Below, one piece after another: positions 1 to 6,444 of a stretch of 35,812 nt of DNA. The DNA comes from a virus: positions 1 to 35,812 of IMG/VR virus record IMGVR_UViG_3300034152_000396. The stretch is one strand, 5' to 3'. Under the pieces are notes generated by a model that searched no databases, had not been told where the DNA came from, and worked only from the letters and a program-made list of their open reading frames with translations. Numbering within the stretch: position 1 is the stretch's first letter; every line of letters begins with the position of its first letter. The translations under genes were made by a program, and so were the position numbers.

Positions 1-141
1 CATCCCCTCGGTCACGTTCCGGAGGTGTTAGTCAGCATTAGGTCAGGACCGGCCGTCGCGAGGGCTCGCAACGCCTGGGCTGCCTCTTCGGCTGTCACGC
101 CGGTCTGGCTCACGACCCGCGCCATATTGACGACACGCTCC
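1..141. repeat. 141-bp terminal direct repeat, copy 1 (circular contig overlap)
   Basis: Bases 1-141 are identical to bases 35672-35812. The copy runs through the 3' end of the 81-codon gene at 12-257 and stops inside it, with no boundary that would suggest a natural element. An exact overlap of this kind at contig ends is what a de Bruijn assembler leaves on a circular or circularly permuted molecule, and 141 is the largest default k-mer of one common assembler. I read it as circularity rather than a physical terminal repeat. Unique length is 35,671 bp. Confidence 0.95.
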
Positions 142-257
142 TCCAGTTCCGCATCGGTGAGGTGGGAGACGTCAATCCCCCACCTCGCCAGCTCACGCCT
201 CAGTGAGGCATGAGGTCCTCCGCGCCGGTCCCACCATCTTTGCAGACGCCAGAGCAC
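12..257 (-). CDS. hypothetical protein, 81 aa
   Basis: I do not recognise this gene. It starts at GTG (255-257), two bases after the TAG of the upstream gene (260-262), so it is probably translated by coupling; no good Shine-Dalgarno site is visible. A longer reading from 323 would overlap the upstream gene by 64 bases and is less likely. The N-terminus is rich in W and R; the middle (around residues 25-70) is a predicted helical segment with an acidic DAELEERVV stretch and an alanine-rich EEAAQALRALA stretch, then a short tail. It is soluble by eye. It ends at TGA, just before the next gene on the circle (35659). The contig junction cuts this gene, so its last 43 codons appear again at 35683-35812. 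Confidence 0.7.
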   Translation of the reverse strand: MLWRLQRWWDRRGGPHASLRRELARWGIDVSHLTDAELEERVVNMARVVSQTGVTAEEAAQALRALATAGPDLMLTNTSGT

Positions 258-259
258 GA

Positions 260-529
260 CTACAGATCCAGCCGATCGAGAGTGTCGGCCACGATCGCCG
301 TTTGACACTGGATCTCGCAGCATCGATTCCGCAATTCGATTGCGTGCTGCGACATCGGGGGCTCCGGTTGAGGATTGTCAGGAGCCACCTCCGGCCCGCG
401 CTCTCGGCAGACCGGCGTTAGGTTCACCCGCAGCTCCTCGATCCGCTCACCCAGCACTCGCACCGCCGTCTCCAGCTCGCCGGACTGTTTCGCGACCATC
501 CGCGGGCGTTCCTGCGTCGTTCCGTCCAT
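260..529 (-). CDS. hypothetical protein, 89 aa, N-terminal coiled coil
   Basis: Function unknown. ATG at 527-529 has a strong ribosome site (AAAGGAGG, 8 bases upstream). Residues about 10-40 form an amphipathic helix (ELETAVRVLGERIEELRV) that may be a coiled coil; the middle is proline-rich; the C-terminal part carries paired cysteines (RNRCCEIQCQ) followed by a helix. There is no signal peptide. It is the first gene after a 200-base gap containing two hairpins, and it is translationally linked to the 81-codon gene behind it. It could belong to the early operon that continues into the DUF2303-type pair. Confidence 0.75.
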   Translation of the reverse strand: MDGTTQERPRMVAKQSGELETAVRVLGERIEELRVNLTPVCRERGPEVAPDNPQPEPPMSQHAIELRNRCCEIQCQTAIVADTLDRLDL

Positions 530-548
530 CCCACCGTCCTCCTTTCTC

Positions 549-567
549 GACTGCCAATCCGGCAGTC
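549..567 (-). promoter_or_regulatory. hairpin just upstream of a ribosome binding site
   Basis: Perfect 7-bp inverted arms (GACTGCC / GGCAGTC) with a 5-base loop. On the minus strand the stem ends only a few bases before the AAAGGAGG site of the gene at 260-529. It could protect the mRNA 5' end after processing or modulate initiation. It lacks a U tract, so it is a poor intrinsic terminator. Confidence 0.45.
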
Positions 568-657
568 GGTCCGCCGTTGTGTCGTGCCACCCACCGTAAG
601 TGCAAGAGTCTAGCGGTATTTCGCGCCGCGCTGACCCGCGTGCGGCATGCGCTGGAA

Positions 658-682
658 GGACCCGAGGCGAGGACTCGGGTCC
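658..682 (-). terminator. 9-bp stem hairpin, possible terminator or processing site
   Basis: Arms GGACCCGAG (658-666) and CTCGGGTCC (674-682) pair perfectly around a 7-base loop. It lies 50 bases after the stop of the gene at 732-1118 in the 530-731 gap. No U run follows on the minus strand, so termination would need Rho or be partial. Apart from this and the hairpin at 549-567, I see no gene and no convincing promoter in the 530-731 gap. Confidence 0.45.
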
Positions 683-731
683 CCCAGTCGCACCGGGCCG
701 GTCCCGCTGCGGGCGTTCGACCGACCCAGGT

Positions 732-1118
732 TCAAGGTACGGCTCCCACCGTCGGGGGTCGTGTCGATCTCGCGTCGTCGATCACCCTCGACACCGCAGC
801 CAGCGTCGCGCGATCTGCCGTCAGCCTTGGTGCCAGCAGCTCCAGGATCCGCTCAGCGTAGCGGACCGAGGGCGGTCCCACCTCTCGCTCTACCACCCCC
901 GGCTCGATCTTGCCGTGGACTCTCACGAGCTGCCACTCGATCCGATCCAAGATCCGGGCGTATTGGATCGCCAGCTCAATAGGGACAGTCCTCTCCGCCG
1001 GCGTCCTCGCCAGGATCTTCCGCACCACTCCCTCGTTACGTGAGACCGGCCTCCCGGGGGTCTTAGTCCTCGACCCAAAGGACCGGGGGCTCTCTTTCTG
1101 CATCTCGGATTCCGACAT
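732..1118 (-). CDS. hypothetical protein, 128 aa
   Basis: Unrecognised protein. ATG at 1116-1118 is chosen over the GTG at 1130 because a GAGAG element sits five bases upstream; either start overlaps the end of the upstream gene (1063) by about 55 bases. The N-terminal 30 residues are basic and polar, probably disordered (SRTKTPGRPVSR). From about residue 35 the chain looks helical: TVPIELAIQYARILDRIEW, then a basic stretch, then RYAERILELLAPRLTADRA and a final AAVSRVIDDARS helix. It has no export signal and no catalytic motif I can name. Operon context (early minus-strand genes) is the only hint of role. Confidence 0.7.
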   Translation of the reverse strand: MSESEMQKESPRSFGSRTKTPGRPVSRNEGVVRKILARTPAERTVPIELAIQYARILDRIEWQLVRVHGKIEPGVVEREVGPPSVRYAERILELLAPRLTADRATLAAVSRVIDDARSTRPPTVGAVP

Positions 1119-1344
1119 TGTAGCTCTCACGATCTAGCATTCCGGTGAACTCAAAGATCAGACGTCCGCCGATCTTGAGGTCGTGCCGGCGCTCGTACCT
1201 TAGCACCTTGGAGAGGGCAGCGGGGTGCGGGCGTATGATGACTTGCCAGGGAGTCGAGGACGGGCACGTCCCCCGGAAGCCGGCATGCGGGCCCCCCTGT
1301 AGGACATAGCGCGCAACCCCGCTCTCCCCCCTCCAACCCGTCAC
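1063..1344 (-). CDS. hypothetical protein, 93 aa
   Basis: Function unknown. The start is the GTG at 1342-1344, which overlaps the TGA of the upstream secreted protein (GTGA). The chain contains a Gly/Arg-rich N-terminus, then alternating beta-like segments (PWQVIIRPHP, LKIGGRLIFEFTG, RESYNVGIRDAE) and ends VLWVED. It looks like a small beta-rich domain. The start is the least sure part: a purine-rich stretch at about 1324-1335 could serve a start a few codons later. It overlaps the downstream gene by about 55 bases. Confidence 0.6.
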   Translation of the reverse strand: MTGWRGESGVARYVLQGGPHAGFRGTCPSSTPWQVIIRPHPAALSKVLRYERRHDLKIGGRLIFEFTGMLDRESYNVGIRDAEREPPVLWVED

Positions 1345-1637
1345 GGTTGTGGCGGAGCGATCCCCGACGCCAGCGTCCGCACAATCCCACTCCACCACCC
1401 ATTCATCCACCAAAACCACCCGCCCCCATACAGCCAGCCCGTCCTGCACCAGTCGCGCTCATCATCGGCTGGATCGGACGCCTCTCGGGCGGGCGGTGCT
1501 ACAGGAGCCGGGGCGCTCTTCTTCACGGTTGACGCAGCGCACGCGGAGTCCAGGGAGAAGCCCACGGCAACGACGCTCGCAAGCAGCTCCAGCGCGACCA
1601 CCACGCAGATCGTGTGTAAGACTCTCTTGTTCTTCAT
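1341..1637 (-). CDS. small exported protein, 98 aa
   Basis: ATG at 1635-1637 with AAGAGGTGACAGG upstream. The N-terminus is a signal peptide: basic MKNKR, a hydrophobic core (ICVVVALELLASVVAVGF) and a small-residue region (ACAAS) suitable for signal peptidase I near residue 31. The mature part is Pro/Ala-rich and then tryptophan- and glycine-rich (GWLYGGGWFWWMNGWW). The W-rich segment could be a surface or membrane-interface element. It is third in a run of exported or membrane proteins (41-aa membrane protein, 454-aa secreted protein, this). I cannot assign a function; exclusion of superinfecting phage or cell-envelope modification would fit but is speculation. Confidence 0.7.
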   Translation of the reverse strand: MKNKRVLHTICVVVALELLASVVAVGFSLDSACAASTVKKSAPAPVAPPAREASDPADDERDWCRTGWLYGGGWFWWMNGWWSGIVRTLASGIAPPQP

Positions 1638-1641
1638 CCTG

Positions 1642-1866
1642 TCACCTCTTCTGATCGAGTGAGTAATGCCGGAGCACCGCAAGCTCCTCCGGAGACACCT
1701 CGGGGATCTTGTGCAACACGAGCTTCTGGATCGCCTGGCGTAGTGTCTCACGGCTCTCTGGATCGAGGATGCAACGGTCCTCGGCCCATAGCTGATTCTC
1801 AAAGCCCTGGATCAGGCGCTCCACGAGGATCTCGGAGTCTGGCGGCATATGCGGATGAGGCTTCAT
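1642..1866 (-). CDS. hypothetical protein, 74 aa
   Basis: ATG at 1864-1866 overlaps the TGA of the 454-aa secreted protein (ATGA), with GGTGGGG as ribosome site, so the two are translated together. The protein is helical and soluble: ILVERLIQGFENQLWAED, ETLRQAIQKLVLHKIPE and SPEELAVLRHYSLDQ. There is no export signal, no cysteine pair motif and no family I recognise. It lies between two exported proteins. Confidence 0.75.
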   Translation of the reverse strand: MKPHPHMPPDSEILVERLIQGFENQLWAEDRCILDPESRETLRQAIQKLVLHKIPEVSPEELAVLRHYSLDQKR

Positions 1867-3227
1867 CGCCCCACCTTGAAAACGTGAAACACCGGACGCT
1901 CCGTCACGCCATCGTCATACAGCTCGGTGACGAAGAGCCACCCCGAGTGAGGATCATCGGGCGGGACTTCCGTTTTGGGGCAGTATGCCACCCCACCGAG
2001 ATTCGGCCCGCTACCGATCAGATAGGACGTCAGGTCGAGCACCGCGTACGGTTGGGGTTCCCAAGGTTCCATAAGTCCCGCGGCTACGAGCCCAAGATCC
2101 CGCGCGCGGAAGAATGCCAGCTCCGCACGCAGCGCCTCAGCTTGAAAGCCTCGATTCCCGCCACAATTCGAGCACTCGCACACGGGCGGGCAAGTTTGCC
2201 CGTTCGGGTATCCGTACCAGCAGCGCGCCGTCCCATCCCCATCCGCATCAAACGCCTTGCGACGCGCGAACACGACGGCGCGCCGCGGACCGTCCTCGAT
2301 AAACGCCGCGCCCGTGTAGGCGTCCTCCGGACAGTGATCTATGATGCAATTATCCGAGGGGTTCTCCCAGCACGCCAGATCATCGTAACGCAGGAGCGTC
2401 GTCACGGAGAGCATCGCGCCGGACTCCACAAGCTCCCCAGCAGTGTTGTAGGGATTGTAGGCGTAAAGCGTCGGCCCACTCGGTCCCTGTCCATCTCGGT
2501 GCCGCCCGCACACTAGGCGGCGCCCCTCCGTCCAGCGATACGCGAACCATTCCGGGAGTTGGAAGAGGTAGCCGTTGGTCTCGATCGCGTTCGGCGTGAG
2601 ATTCCACGGGCCCACGGTTTGCGGATTCGCGAGGTTGAGTCGAAACGCGAAGTGCCGCGGGCCGTCCGTGTACTCGTAGTGTTTGCCGACTTGCCCGTGG
2701 AGGCGCTGCGCGCCCCCACGCCACCATATCTCCACGTCCTTCAGTTTCATCTCGCCGCGGTAGGGGCTGCCGCCCTGTAAAACGGAGCCGCGATAGAGCG
2801 CCCCGTAGGAATTGGCGATCACCGGGCGTGGAATGGTGATCTCGTAGAGCTGCTCGGGGAATCCGGGCTGCCCCATGTAGACGCGATGCCCAGTGCAGAA
2901 GAGCGAGCCCCGGCTGTTGTCGCCGTAGGCGTAGTATTCTTTCGCCCCGTCGCCAAAATCGAGGTCCGAGGGACCGCCGAACGCGCCGAAGTACGTGAGG
3001 TCAAGCTCGGGGTCGATATCGTGAATCCGCATCCCGGCCGGATCCTTCACGAAGCCGGGTCCGATGCCTCGCTCGCGGAACGCCTTGCCCGCGGCAAGAT
3101 CGCCCTCCGGCGTGCCGGGCTTCGGTCCGCAGCCGCCACCGATCAGTAAAGCCCACGAGAGCAGAATCCCCACGATCGCGAGCCCCACTGCGAACCCGCG
3201 CACTTCACGTCCCAGTTTCGGACTCAT
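1863..3227 (-). CDS. large exported protein, 454 aa, probable beta-rich ectodomain
   Basis: ATG at 3225-3227 follows GGGGGAGAGA. Residues about 7-33 form a hydrophobic export segment (VGLAIVGILLSWALLIGGGC), ending in a cysteine that resembles but does not match a strict lipobox, so it is either a lipoprotein or a signal-anchored protein. The ectodomain is rich in aromatic and glycine residues, with repeated beta-like blocks (LDLTYFGAFGGPSDLDFG, GALYRGSVLQGG, HFAFRLNLANP) and a final SGWLFVTELYDDGV..VFHVFKV block that looks like a propeller blade. It has a DADGDG calcium-type loop and two cysteine clusters (CPPVCECSNCGG; CWENPSDNCIIDHC), suggesting disulfides. I recognise no enzyme family. A protein this large and exported, inside a phage early operon, may be a host-acquired accessory gene. 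Confidence 0.8.
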   Translation of the reverse strand: MSPKLGREVRGFAVGLAIVGILLSWALLIGGGCGPKPGTPEGDLAAGKAFRERGIGPGFVKDPAGMRIHDIDPELDLTYFGAFGGPSDLDFGDGAKEYYAYGDNSRGSLFCTGHRVYMGQPGFPEQLYEITIPRPVIANSYGALYRGSVLQGGSPYRGEMKLKDVEIWWRGGAQRLHGQVGKHYEYTDGPRHFAFRLNLANPQTVGPWNLTPNAIETNGYLFQLPEWFAYRWTEGRRLVCGRHRDGQGPSGPTLYAYNPYNTAGELVESGAMLSVTTLLRYDDLACWENPSDNCIIDHCPEDAYTGAAFIEDGPRRAVVFARRKAFDADGDGTARCWYGYPNGQTCPPVCECSNCGGNRGFQAEALRAELAFFRARDLGLVAAGLMEPWEPQPYAVLDLTSYLIGSGPNLGGVAYCPKTEVPPDDPHSGWLFVTELYDDGVTERPVFHVFKVGR

Positions 3228-3285
3228 TCTCTCCCCCTTCCTCAAACTCGACGAGCGGCACTGCGTCAATCCGTGCGAGGATCGC

Positions 3286-3411
3286 TCACGGTGCCCACAC
3301 CCCCACCCAGCGGTTGAGCTGCGCGACGAGCCACCCAATAAGTACGGCAAGCACGAGGAGCGAAAGCACCAGCTTGATCCCACCCCATCCCTGGTTCTTC
3401 TTCTCACTCAC
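3286..3411 (-). CDS. 41-aa single-span membrane protein
   Basis: GTG at 3409-3411 overlaps the end of the upstream gene (stop at 3404-3406). The protein is a short polar N-terminus (MSEKKNQGWGG), one strong transmembrane helix (IKLVLSLLVLAVLIGWLVA) and a 10-residue W-containing tail. The basic N-terminus predicts an N-in topology. It is one of a run of envelope-directed genes. Very small membrane proteins of this type in phages include holin-like, lysis-inhibition and exclusion proteins; nothing here chooses among them. Confidence 0.65.
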   Translation of the reverse strand: MSEKKNQGWGGIKLVLSLLVLAVLIGWLVAQLNRWVGVWAP

Positions 3412-3733
3412 GGTGCAGGCTCCTCGTCTCGAATATGCCCTCCAGGTCGGCCTCGCGCCGCATGATGAGGCGCGCGTAGCGGCTGCGATAGTTGTTGTTC
3501 AACCTGAACTCGGGCGAGTTCGCGTCTGTCGTCAGGAGCCCCTTGCGCCAGCGCAGCACCTCGAACAGCATTCCGATGCCGCAGGCGCGGTGCCCCACCG
3601 CCTTCCAGCGTCTCGCGAGCGTGACGAGTTCGACGTAGATTCGCGGGTTTCCCTCGTGGAAGTCCTGGAACATATCCTCGATCGAGGGTCGCTCATCGGG
3701 ACGCACGAACTCTGGCGACGTCTGCGCCGTCAC
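3404..3733 (-). CDS. conserved phage protein of unknown function, 109 aa
   Basis: GTG at 3731-3733 overlaps the TGA of the HNH gene (GTGA) with GGGGGAG upstream. The pattern NPRIYVELVTLARR, a FEVLRWRKG segment, then EFRLNNNYRSRYARLIM and EGIFETRSL near the end matches, from memory, a widespread small phage protein typically found beside replication and nuclease genes. Its role is not known. It is helical, soluble and has no metal motif. Its neighbour order (HNH, then this) supports an early/DNA-metabolism context. Confidence 0.75.
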   Translation of the reverse strand: MTAQTSPEFVRPDERPSIEDMFQDFHEGNPRIYVELVTLARRWKAVGHRACGIGMLFEVLRWRKGLLTTDANSPEFRLNNNYRSRYARLIMRREADLEGIFETRSLHRE

Positions 3734-4056
3734 GATTCTATCTCCCCCAGGACATATTGCTGGAAGCCTCTCAGGTGTGGCACGAACCACGCCGAATGGA
3801 TTAGCGGGAACAGCCATCCCTGATCCAGATCGAGCTTGGCCTGGATATGTAGGTGGCACTGTTGGCAGAGCGCGGCGAGATTCCAATCTGCGCAGTTCGA
3901 CGGGTCCATGTCGAGATGGTGGACCGTCAGAACGTGTCCGGGCTCGTTCGGGTGGCCGCATCGCTCGCACTTGTATCCGTGCTTGCGTTTCACGGCCTCG
4001 GCGATCGCCGGCCAGTCCTTCGGATACTCGGCTCCGGGTTTCGAGTGTCGCGGCAT
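3730..4056 (-). CDS. HNH endonuclease domain protein, 108 aa
   Basis: ATG at 4054-4056 with AAAGG upstream. The HNH/zinc fold is clear: a CxxC knuckle (C30, C33 in YKCERCG), the beta strand with the catalytic histidines (VLTVHHLDMDPSN, H46/H47), the asparagine in ADWNLAAL (N59), and the second knuckle with the last histidine (LCQQCHLHIQ, C64/C67/H70). This is the metal-dependent nicking or cutting domain found in many phage enzymes. It is free-standing and lies in the replication block, not beside terminase, so it may be a solitary endonuclease or homing-type enzyme rather than a packaging partner. Confidence 0.9.
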   Translation of the reverse strand: MPRHSKPGAEYPKDWPAIAEAVKRKHGYKCERCGHPNEPGHVLTVHHLDMDPSNCADWNLAALCQQCHLHIQAKLDLDQGWLFPLIHSAWFVPHLRGFQQYVLGEIES

Positions 4057-4073
4057 ATCCGGCCTTTCGCGCT

Positions 4074-4388
4074 TCAGTTCGTTGAGGGTCCTCCCTGGCG
4101 CTTCAGCTTCTCCGCCGCCAGTGCTTGGAGCGTTGCGTCGTCGATCGCTTCCAGGATCGTCTGCGAGCCTCTAATCGCTCGCGTCGTGTTTTGGAAAACG
4201 ACATCCCACGCTGCCGCTTTGTTTCCTTTCGCCAGCGCGAGCGCCTCTACCATGCTCTCGCGTGTGCGTTCTTGAAGGTAGCGCGTAGTCTCGACCACCA
4301 TTCGCTCCACCGGCATTGCGAGATTGTCGGCAATCACACGCTGCACGAAAATGTTCATTCGCTTGCGGTACTTATCCGCCAGACTCAC
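4074..4388 (-). CDS. hypothetical protein, 104 aa
   Basis: GTG at 4386-4388 with GAGGAG 7 bases upstream; it overlaps the end of the previous gene by 17 bases. The chain is almost wholly helical and basic at the start (LADKYRKRMNIFVQRVIADN), continues through VERMVVETTRYLQERTRESMVEALALAKGNK, and ends with AIDDATLQALAAEKLKRQG. It may oligomerise. No family recognised. It is co-transcribed with the initiator and HNH genes. Confidence 0.7.
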   Translation of the reverse strand: MSLADKYRKRMNIFVQRVIADNLAMPVERMVVETTRYLQERTRESMVEALALAKGNKAAAWDVVFQNTTRAIRGSQTILEAIDDATLQALAAEKLKRQGGPSTN

Positions 4389-4584
4389 CGTCGTGCTCCT
4401 CTTGTTTTCGCTCGTCCAGCTTCGCCAATTCATTCCCGGGCCTTGCGAAGTCCTCGCCACACACACGGGCCCGCTCGCCCAGGTTAGTGAGCAGAGCGTC
4501 GGTCTCTTTGGCGAGGCGGAGCAGCGCCTTCAGGCGCGCTATTGCCTCCGTAGTATCAACGGTCACCTTGATCGGTCCGGCCAC
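4372..4584 (-). CDS. hypothetical protein, 70 aa
   Basis: The GTG at 4582-4584 has an excellent ribosome site (AAGGGGAG, 6 bases away). An alternative ATG at 4638 overlaps the stop of the initiator gene (ATGA) and would add 18 residues, but it has no ribosome site of its own except by coupling. The protein begins with a beta-like GPIKVTVDTTEA, then a long helix (AIARLKALLRLAKETDALL) and an acidic tail. Small proteins with an N-terminal strand followed by a long helix are common next to phage replication genes. Function unknown. Confidence 0.7.
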   Translation of the reverse strand: MAGPIKVTVDTTEAIARLKALLRLAKETDALLTNLGERARVCGEDFARPGNELAKLDERKQEEHDGESGG

Positions 4585-4634
4585 GTTTCTCTCCCCTTTC
4601 GTGCTCTTCGTTTCACTCATGTCGCGATCGTCGA

Positions 4635-5948
4635 TCATGCCGCCCTCTCTTCTCGCCGGCGATCGAGGAGTTTCTCGATCCCTTGGCGCAGATCACTCTG
4701 CACGTCGCTCGTCGCTCCGTTCAGTGCAGCACGGAAGTATCGCTCCCGATCTGCAAGCACGACCCGGTCGCGCTTACACCTCTCGATCACCCACGCGGTC
4801 GCCAGGCGTCGGTACACGGTGACGACGCAGTGCGCAGACAACTCCTCCAGCCGATAGTCGCGCTCGTCCCACACGAAGAACGAACGCAGTAGGCGCTTGA
4901 TCTCCTCGCGCTCTGGCGCGCGATTGAGCAGCTCGGCGATCGCCCAGCGTGCAATCTCATCATCCGGGACGGAGGCGGGGACGTCCGTGAGCACGGAGTC
5001 GATTATGCCCACCCACGATGGAGCCGGTCTTCCGGCCCCCGCCTTGGTGGCGCTACCCCCCTGGGCATGCTCCTGCTGCGGCGCCCCCGCCAAAGGGACG
5101 ACCCGGCCCGTACCTTTCAGCAGCGCGTCGAATGCCTCGGCCGCGGCGTCATGCTCGCCGGCCTCAGCTTTCGCCAGAATGTCCTTTATAGTGGACAGTG
5201 TCTCTCCCGACTTGTCGGGGGTGCGCTGCGCCAATGTTTGAGTCTTCTGTTTATCTATGTTTTGCCCGACACCCATGTCGGACGACTTTGTCGGGGGTCC
5301 CCCGACACCCGTGTCGGACGAGTTTGTCGGGGGTCTATCGCGAGGCTCCGATGAATCACTCAAAGTGTCGGCGTCCGGGGCCGGGTGCGACGAGGGCAAA
5401 GTCCCCGGGTCCCCTGGCTCGACGGTCTCTCCGCCGAGCGGGTCGGACTTGTCACTCTCCGACCCCGGAGCGCCAGAAGAGGGAACGGGCGGTGGGGGTG
5501 CGGCGGCATCCCCGGGGAGTGCAGGTCCCTCCCCGTCCAGCCCGGCCTCCTCCCCGAACAACGGGAGCCCAGCCTGATCGGGGAGGGGCTCAAGGTGTGG
5601 GAAGTAAAGGCTCGGCTTTCCCAAGCGTTTCTCCACCGTCAGCGCGCGCGCGGTGACGAGCTGCTCCACCATGCGCTCCACCGTGCGCTCGCTCACGGGC
5701 TGCATATCGCCGCGGACCGAACGTCCCGGCGGCAGCCGCGAGGCGAGGTAGCGCAGGCTTGCATCGCAGCGCCCCCGCCGACCATGTCTGACCACGCTCG
5801 CGATCTCACTCCACAACAGCACGGCCCGGGCAGAGACGCGCCCCTCTACGGCCGCTTGCCCGAGCCAAAATGGAAAGACGCGCAGGGCCCCGATCGGCAC
5901 CTCGCGTCGGTTTGCCCCGCCTTCCAGGGCCCCGTCCGTCGCCGCCAC
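4635..5948 (-). CDS. replication initiator/replisome organiser-like protein, 437 aa
   Basis: GTG at 5946-5948 follows GAGGAG. Residues about 15-115 form a winged-helix DNA-binding domain: FPFWLGQAAVEG, a helix ARAVLLWSEIASVVRHG, then DASLRYLASRL and the recognition region SERTVERMVEQLVTARAL followed by a wing. A long acidic, proline-rich linker (about 120-240) contains a tandem 12-residue repeat (PPTNSSDTGVGG / PPTKSSDMGVGQ) encoded by iteron-like DNA. The C-terminal part (about 310-437) is helical and may recruit host helicase. The arrangement (DNA-binding head, linker containing the origin repeats, partner-binding tail) is that of lambda O and related initiators. No helicase or polymerase is encoded, so replication would depend on host enzymes. 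Other wHTH regulators are possible but less likely at this size. Confidence 0.75.
   Translation of the reverse strand: MAATDGALEGGANRREVPIGALRVFPFWLGQAAVEGRVSARAVLLWSEIASVVRHGRRGRCDASLRYLASRLPPGRSVRGDMQPVSERTVERMVEQLVTARALTVEKRLGKPSLYFPHLEPLPDQAGLPLFGEEAGLDGEGPALPGDAAAPPPPVPSSGAPGSESDKSDPLGGETVEPGDPGTLPSSHPAPDADTLSDSSEPRDRPPTNSSDTGVGGPPTKSSDMGVGQNIDKQKTQTLAQRTPDKSGETLSTIKDILAKAEAGEHDAAAEAFDALLKGTGRVVPLAGAPQQEHAQGGSATKAGAGRPAPSWVGIIDSVLTDVPASVPDDEIARWAIAELLNRAPEREEIKRLLRSFFVWDERDYRLEELSAHCVVTVYRRLATAWVIERCKRDRVVLADRERYFRAALNGATSDVQSDLRQGIEKLLDRRREERAA
5206..5334. other. candidate replication origin: iterons plus AT-rich patch
   Basis: Inside the initiator gene. Two 34-bp units (5265-5298 and 5301-5334) differ at only two positions and each contains CCGACA-N4-TGTCGG followed by a half-site ending TTGTCGGGGGT. 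A third, shortened unit, CCCGAC-TT-GTCGGGGG, lies at 5206-5221. Between the short unit and the pair is a 34-base patch (5231-5264) that is about two-thirds A+T in an otherwise very GC-rich genome, a plausible unwinding element. Repeats inside the initiator gene are the lambda-type arrangement. Confidence 0.65.
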
Positions 5949-6015
5949 GGCTCGCTCCTCGCACCCGTCCGCCGTCCGCCGAGGGGAGCCGGGCGCCTTC
6001 CCCCTCGGGTCCCAT

Positions 6016-6291
6016 CTACGCCGCCCGTCTACGTCTAGGTTGTTGCCGCTGCTGGCGTTCGCGCAGTCGTTTCTTCTGCTCGCGTCGTTTCGTGCGCAAT
6101 CTCCGGGATGCCGGGAACGGCTCGCCGTCGTTGTAGTCGCGCTCCATCTGCGTCGTCCCCCGACGCAGCAGGCGCTCCACCGCGGTCGCCTCGTCGAGGC
6201 ACCACGGAGGACCCGAGCACGCCTCCACGGCGTTCTCGAACCGCTCCACGATCTCCCGGTCGATCTTGAACGTCTTCCCTACCCTCGGCAT
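6016..6291 (-). CDS. ribbon-helix-helix type DNA-binding protein, 91 aa
   Basis: ATG at 6289-6291 with GGAGGGAAG upstream. The N-terminus GKTFKIDREIVERFENAVE has the strand (alternating TFKID) plus helix of a ribbon-helix-helix fold, followed by a second helix (EATAVERLLRRGTTQ). The C-terminal 35 residues are extremely basic (RTKRREQKKRLRERQ and onward), suited to non-specific DNA or RNA binding. It is the first gene after the promoter at 6408-6437, whose spacer holds a GGTTGACC palindrome, and is followed 67 bases later by the initiator. RHH dimers bind palindromic or direct short repeats, so autoregulation through that site is an attractive inference. Confidence 0.65.
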   Translation of the reverse strand: MPRVGKTFKIDREIVERFENAVEACSGPPWCLDEATAVERLLRRGTTQMERDYNDGEPFPASRRLRTKRREQKKRLRERQQRQQPRRRRAA

Positions 6292-6407
6292 CTTCCCTCC
6301 ATCGGGACGGATGCGGAGCCCGCATGTTAGGTGAGGCCGTCGCTCAGCCGGTAGCGGGCTCCGCTCCGTATCCACGGGACTCAGCGCCGGTATCTCCGGC
6401 ACCGATG

Positions 6408-6437
6408 ACACTAGGTCAACCCGGTTGACCGTGTCAA
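6408..6437 (-). promoter_or_regulatory. replication operon promoter with overlapping palindromic operator
   Basis: On the minus strand there is a consensus -35 TTGACA (6432-6437), an 18-base spacer and a -10-like TAGTGT (6408-6413, three of six matches). The spacer is the palindrome GGTCAACC-N-GGTTGACC (6414-6430), so a bound protein would block polymerase. The predicted leader to the ATG at 6291 is about 110 bases. The half-site recurs in tandem at 8302-8328. Confidence 0.6.
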
Positions 6438-6444
6438 GCCGGGA

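Noticed and set aside
1659-2516. 285-codon plus-strand open frame
   Set aside because: It lies wholly antisense to the secreted protein, has no ribosome site, and its low-complexity arginine/serine content is typical of GC-rich shadow frames.
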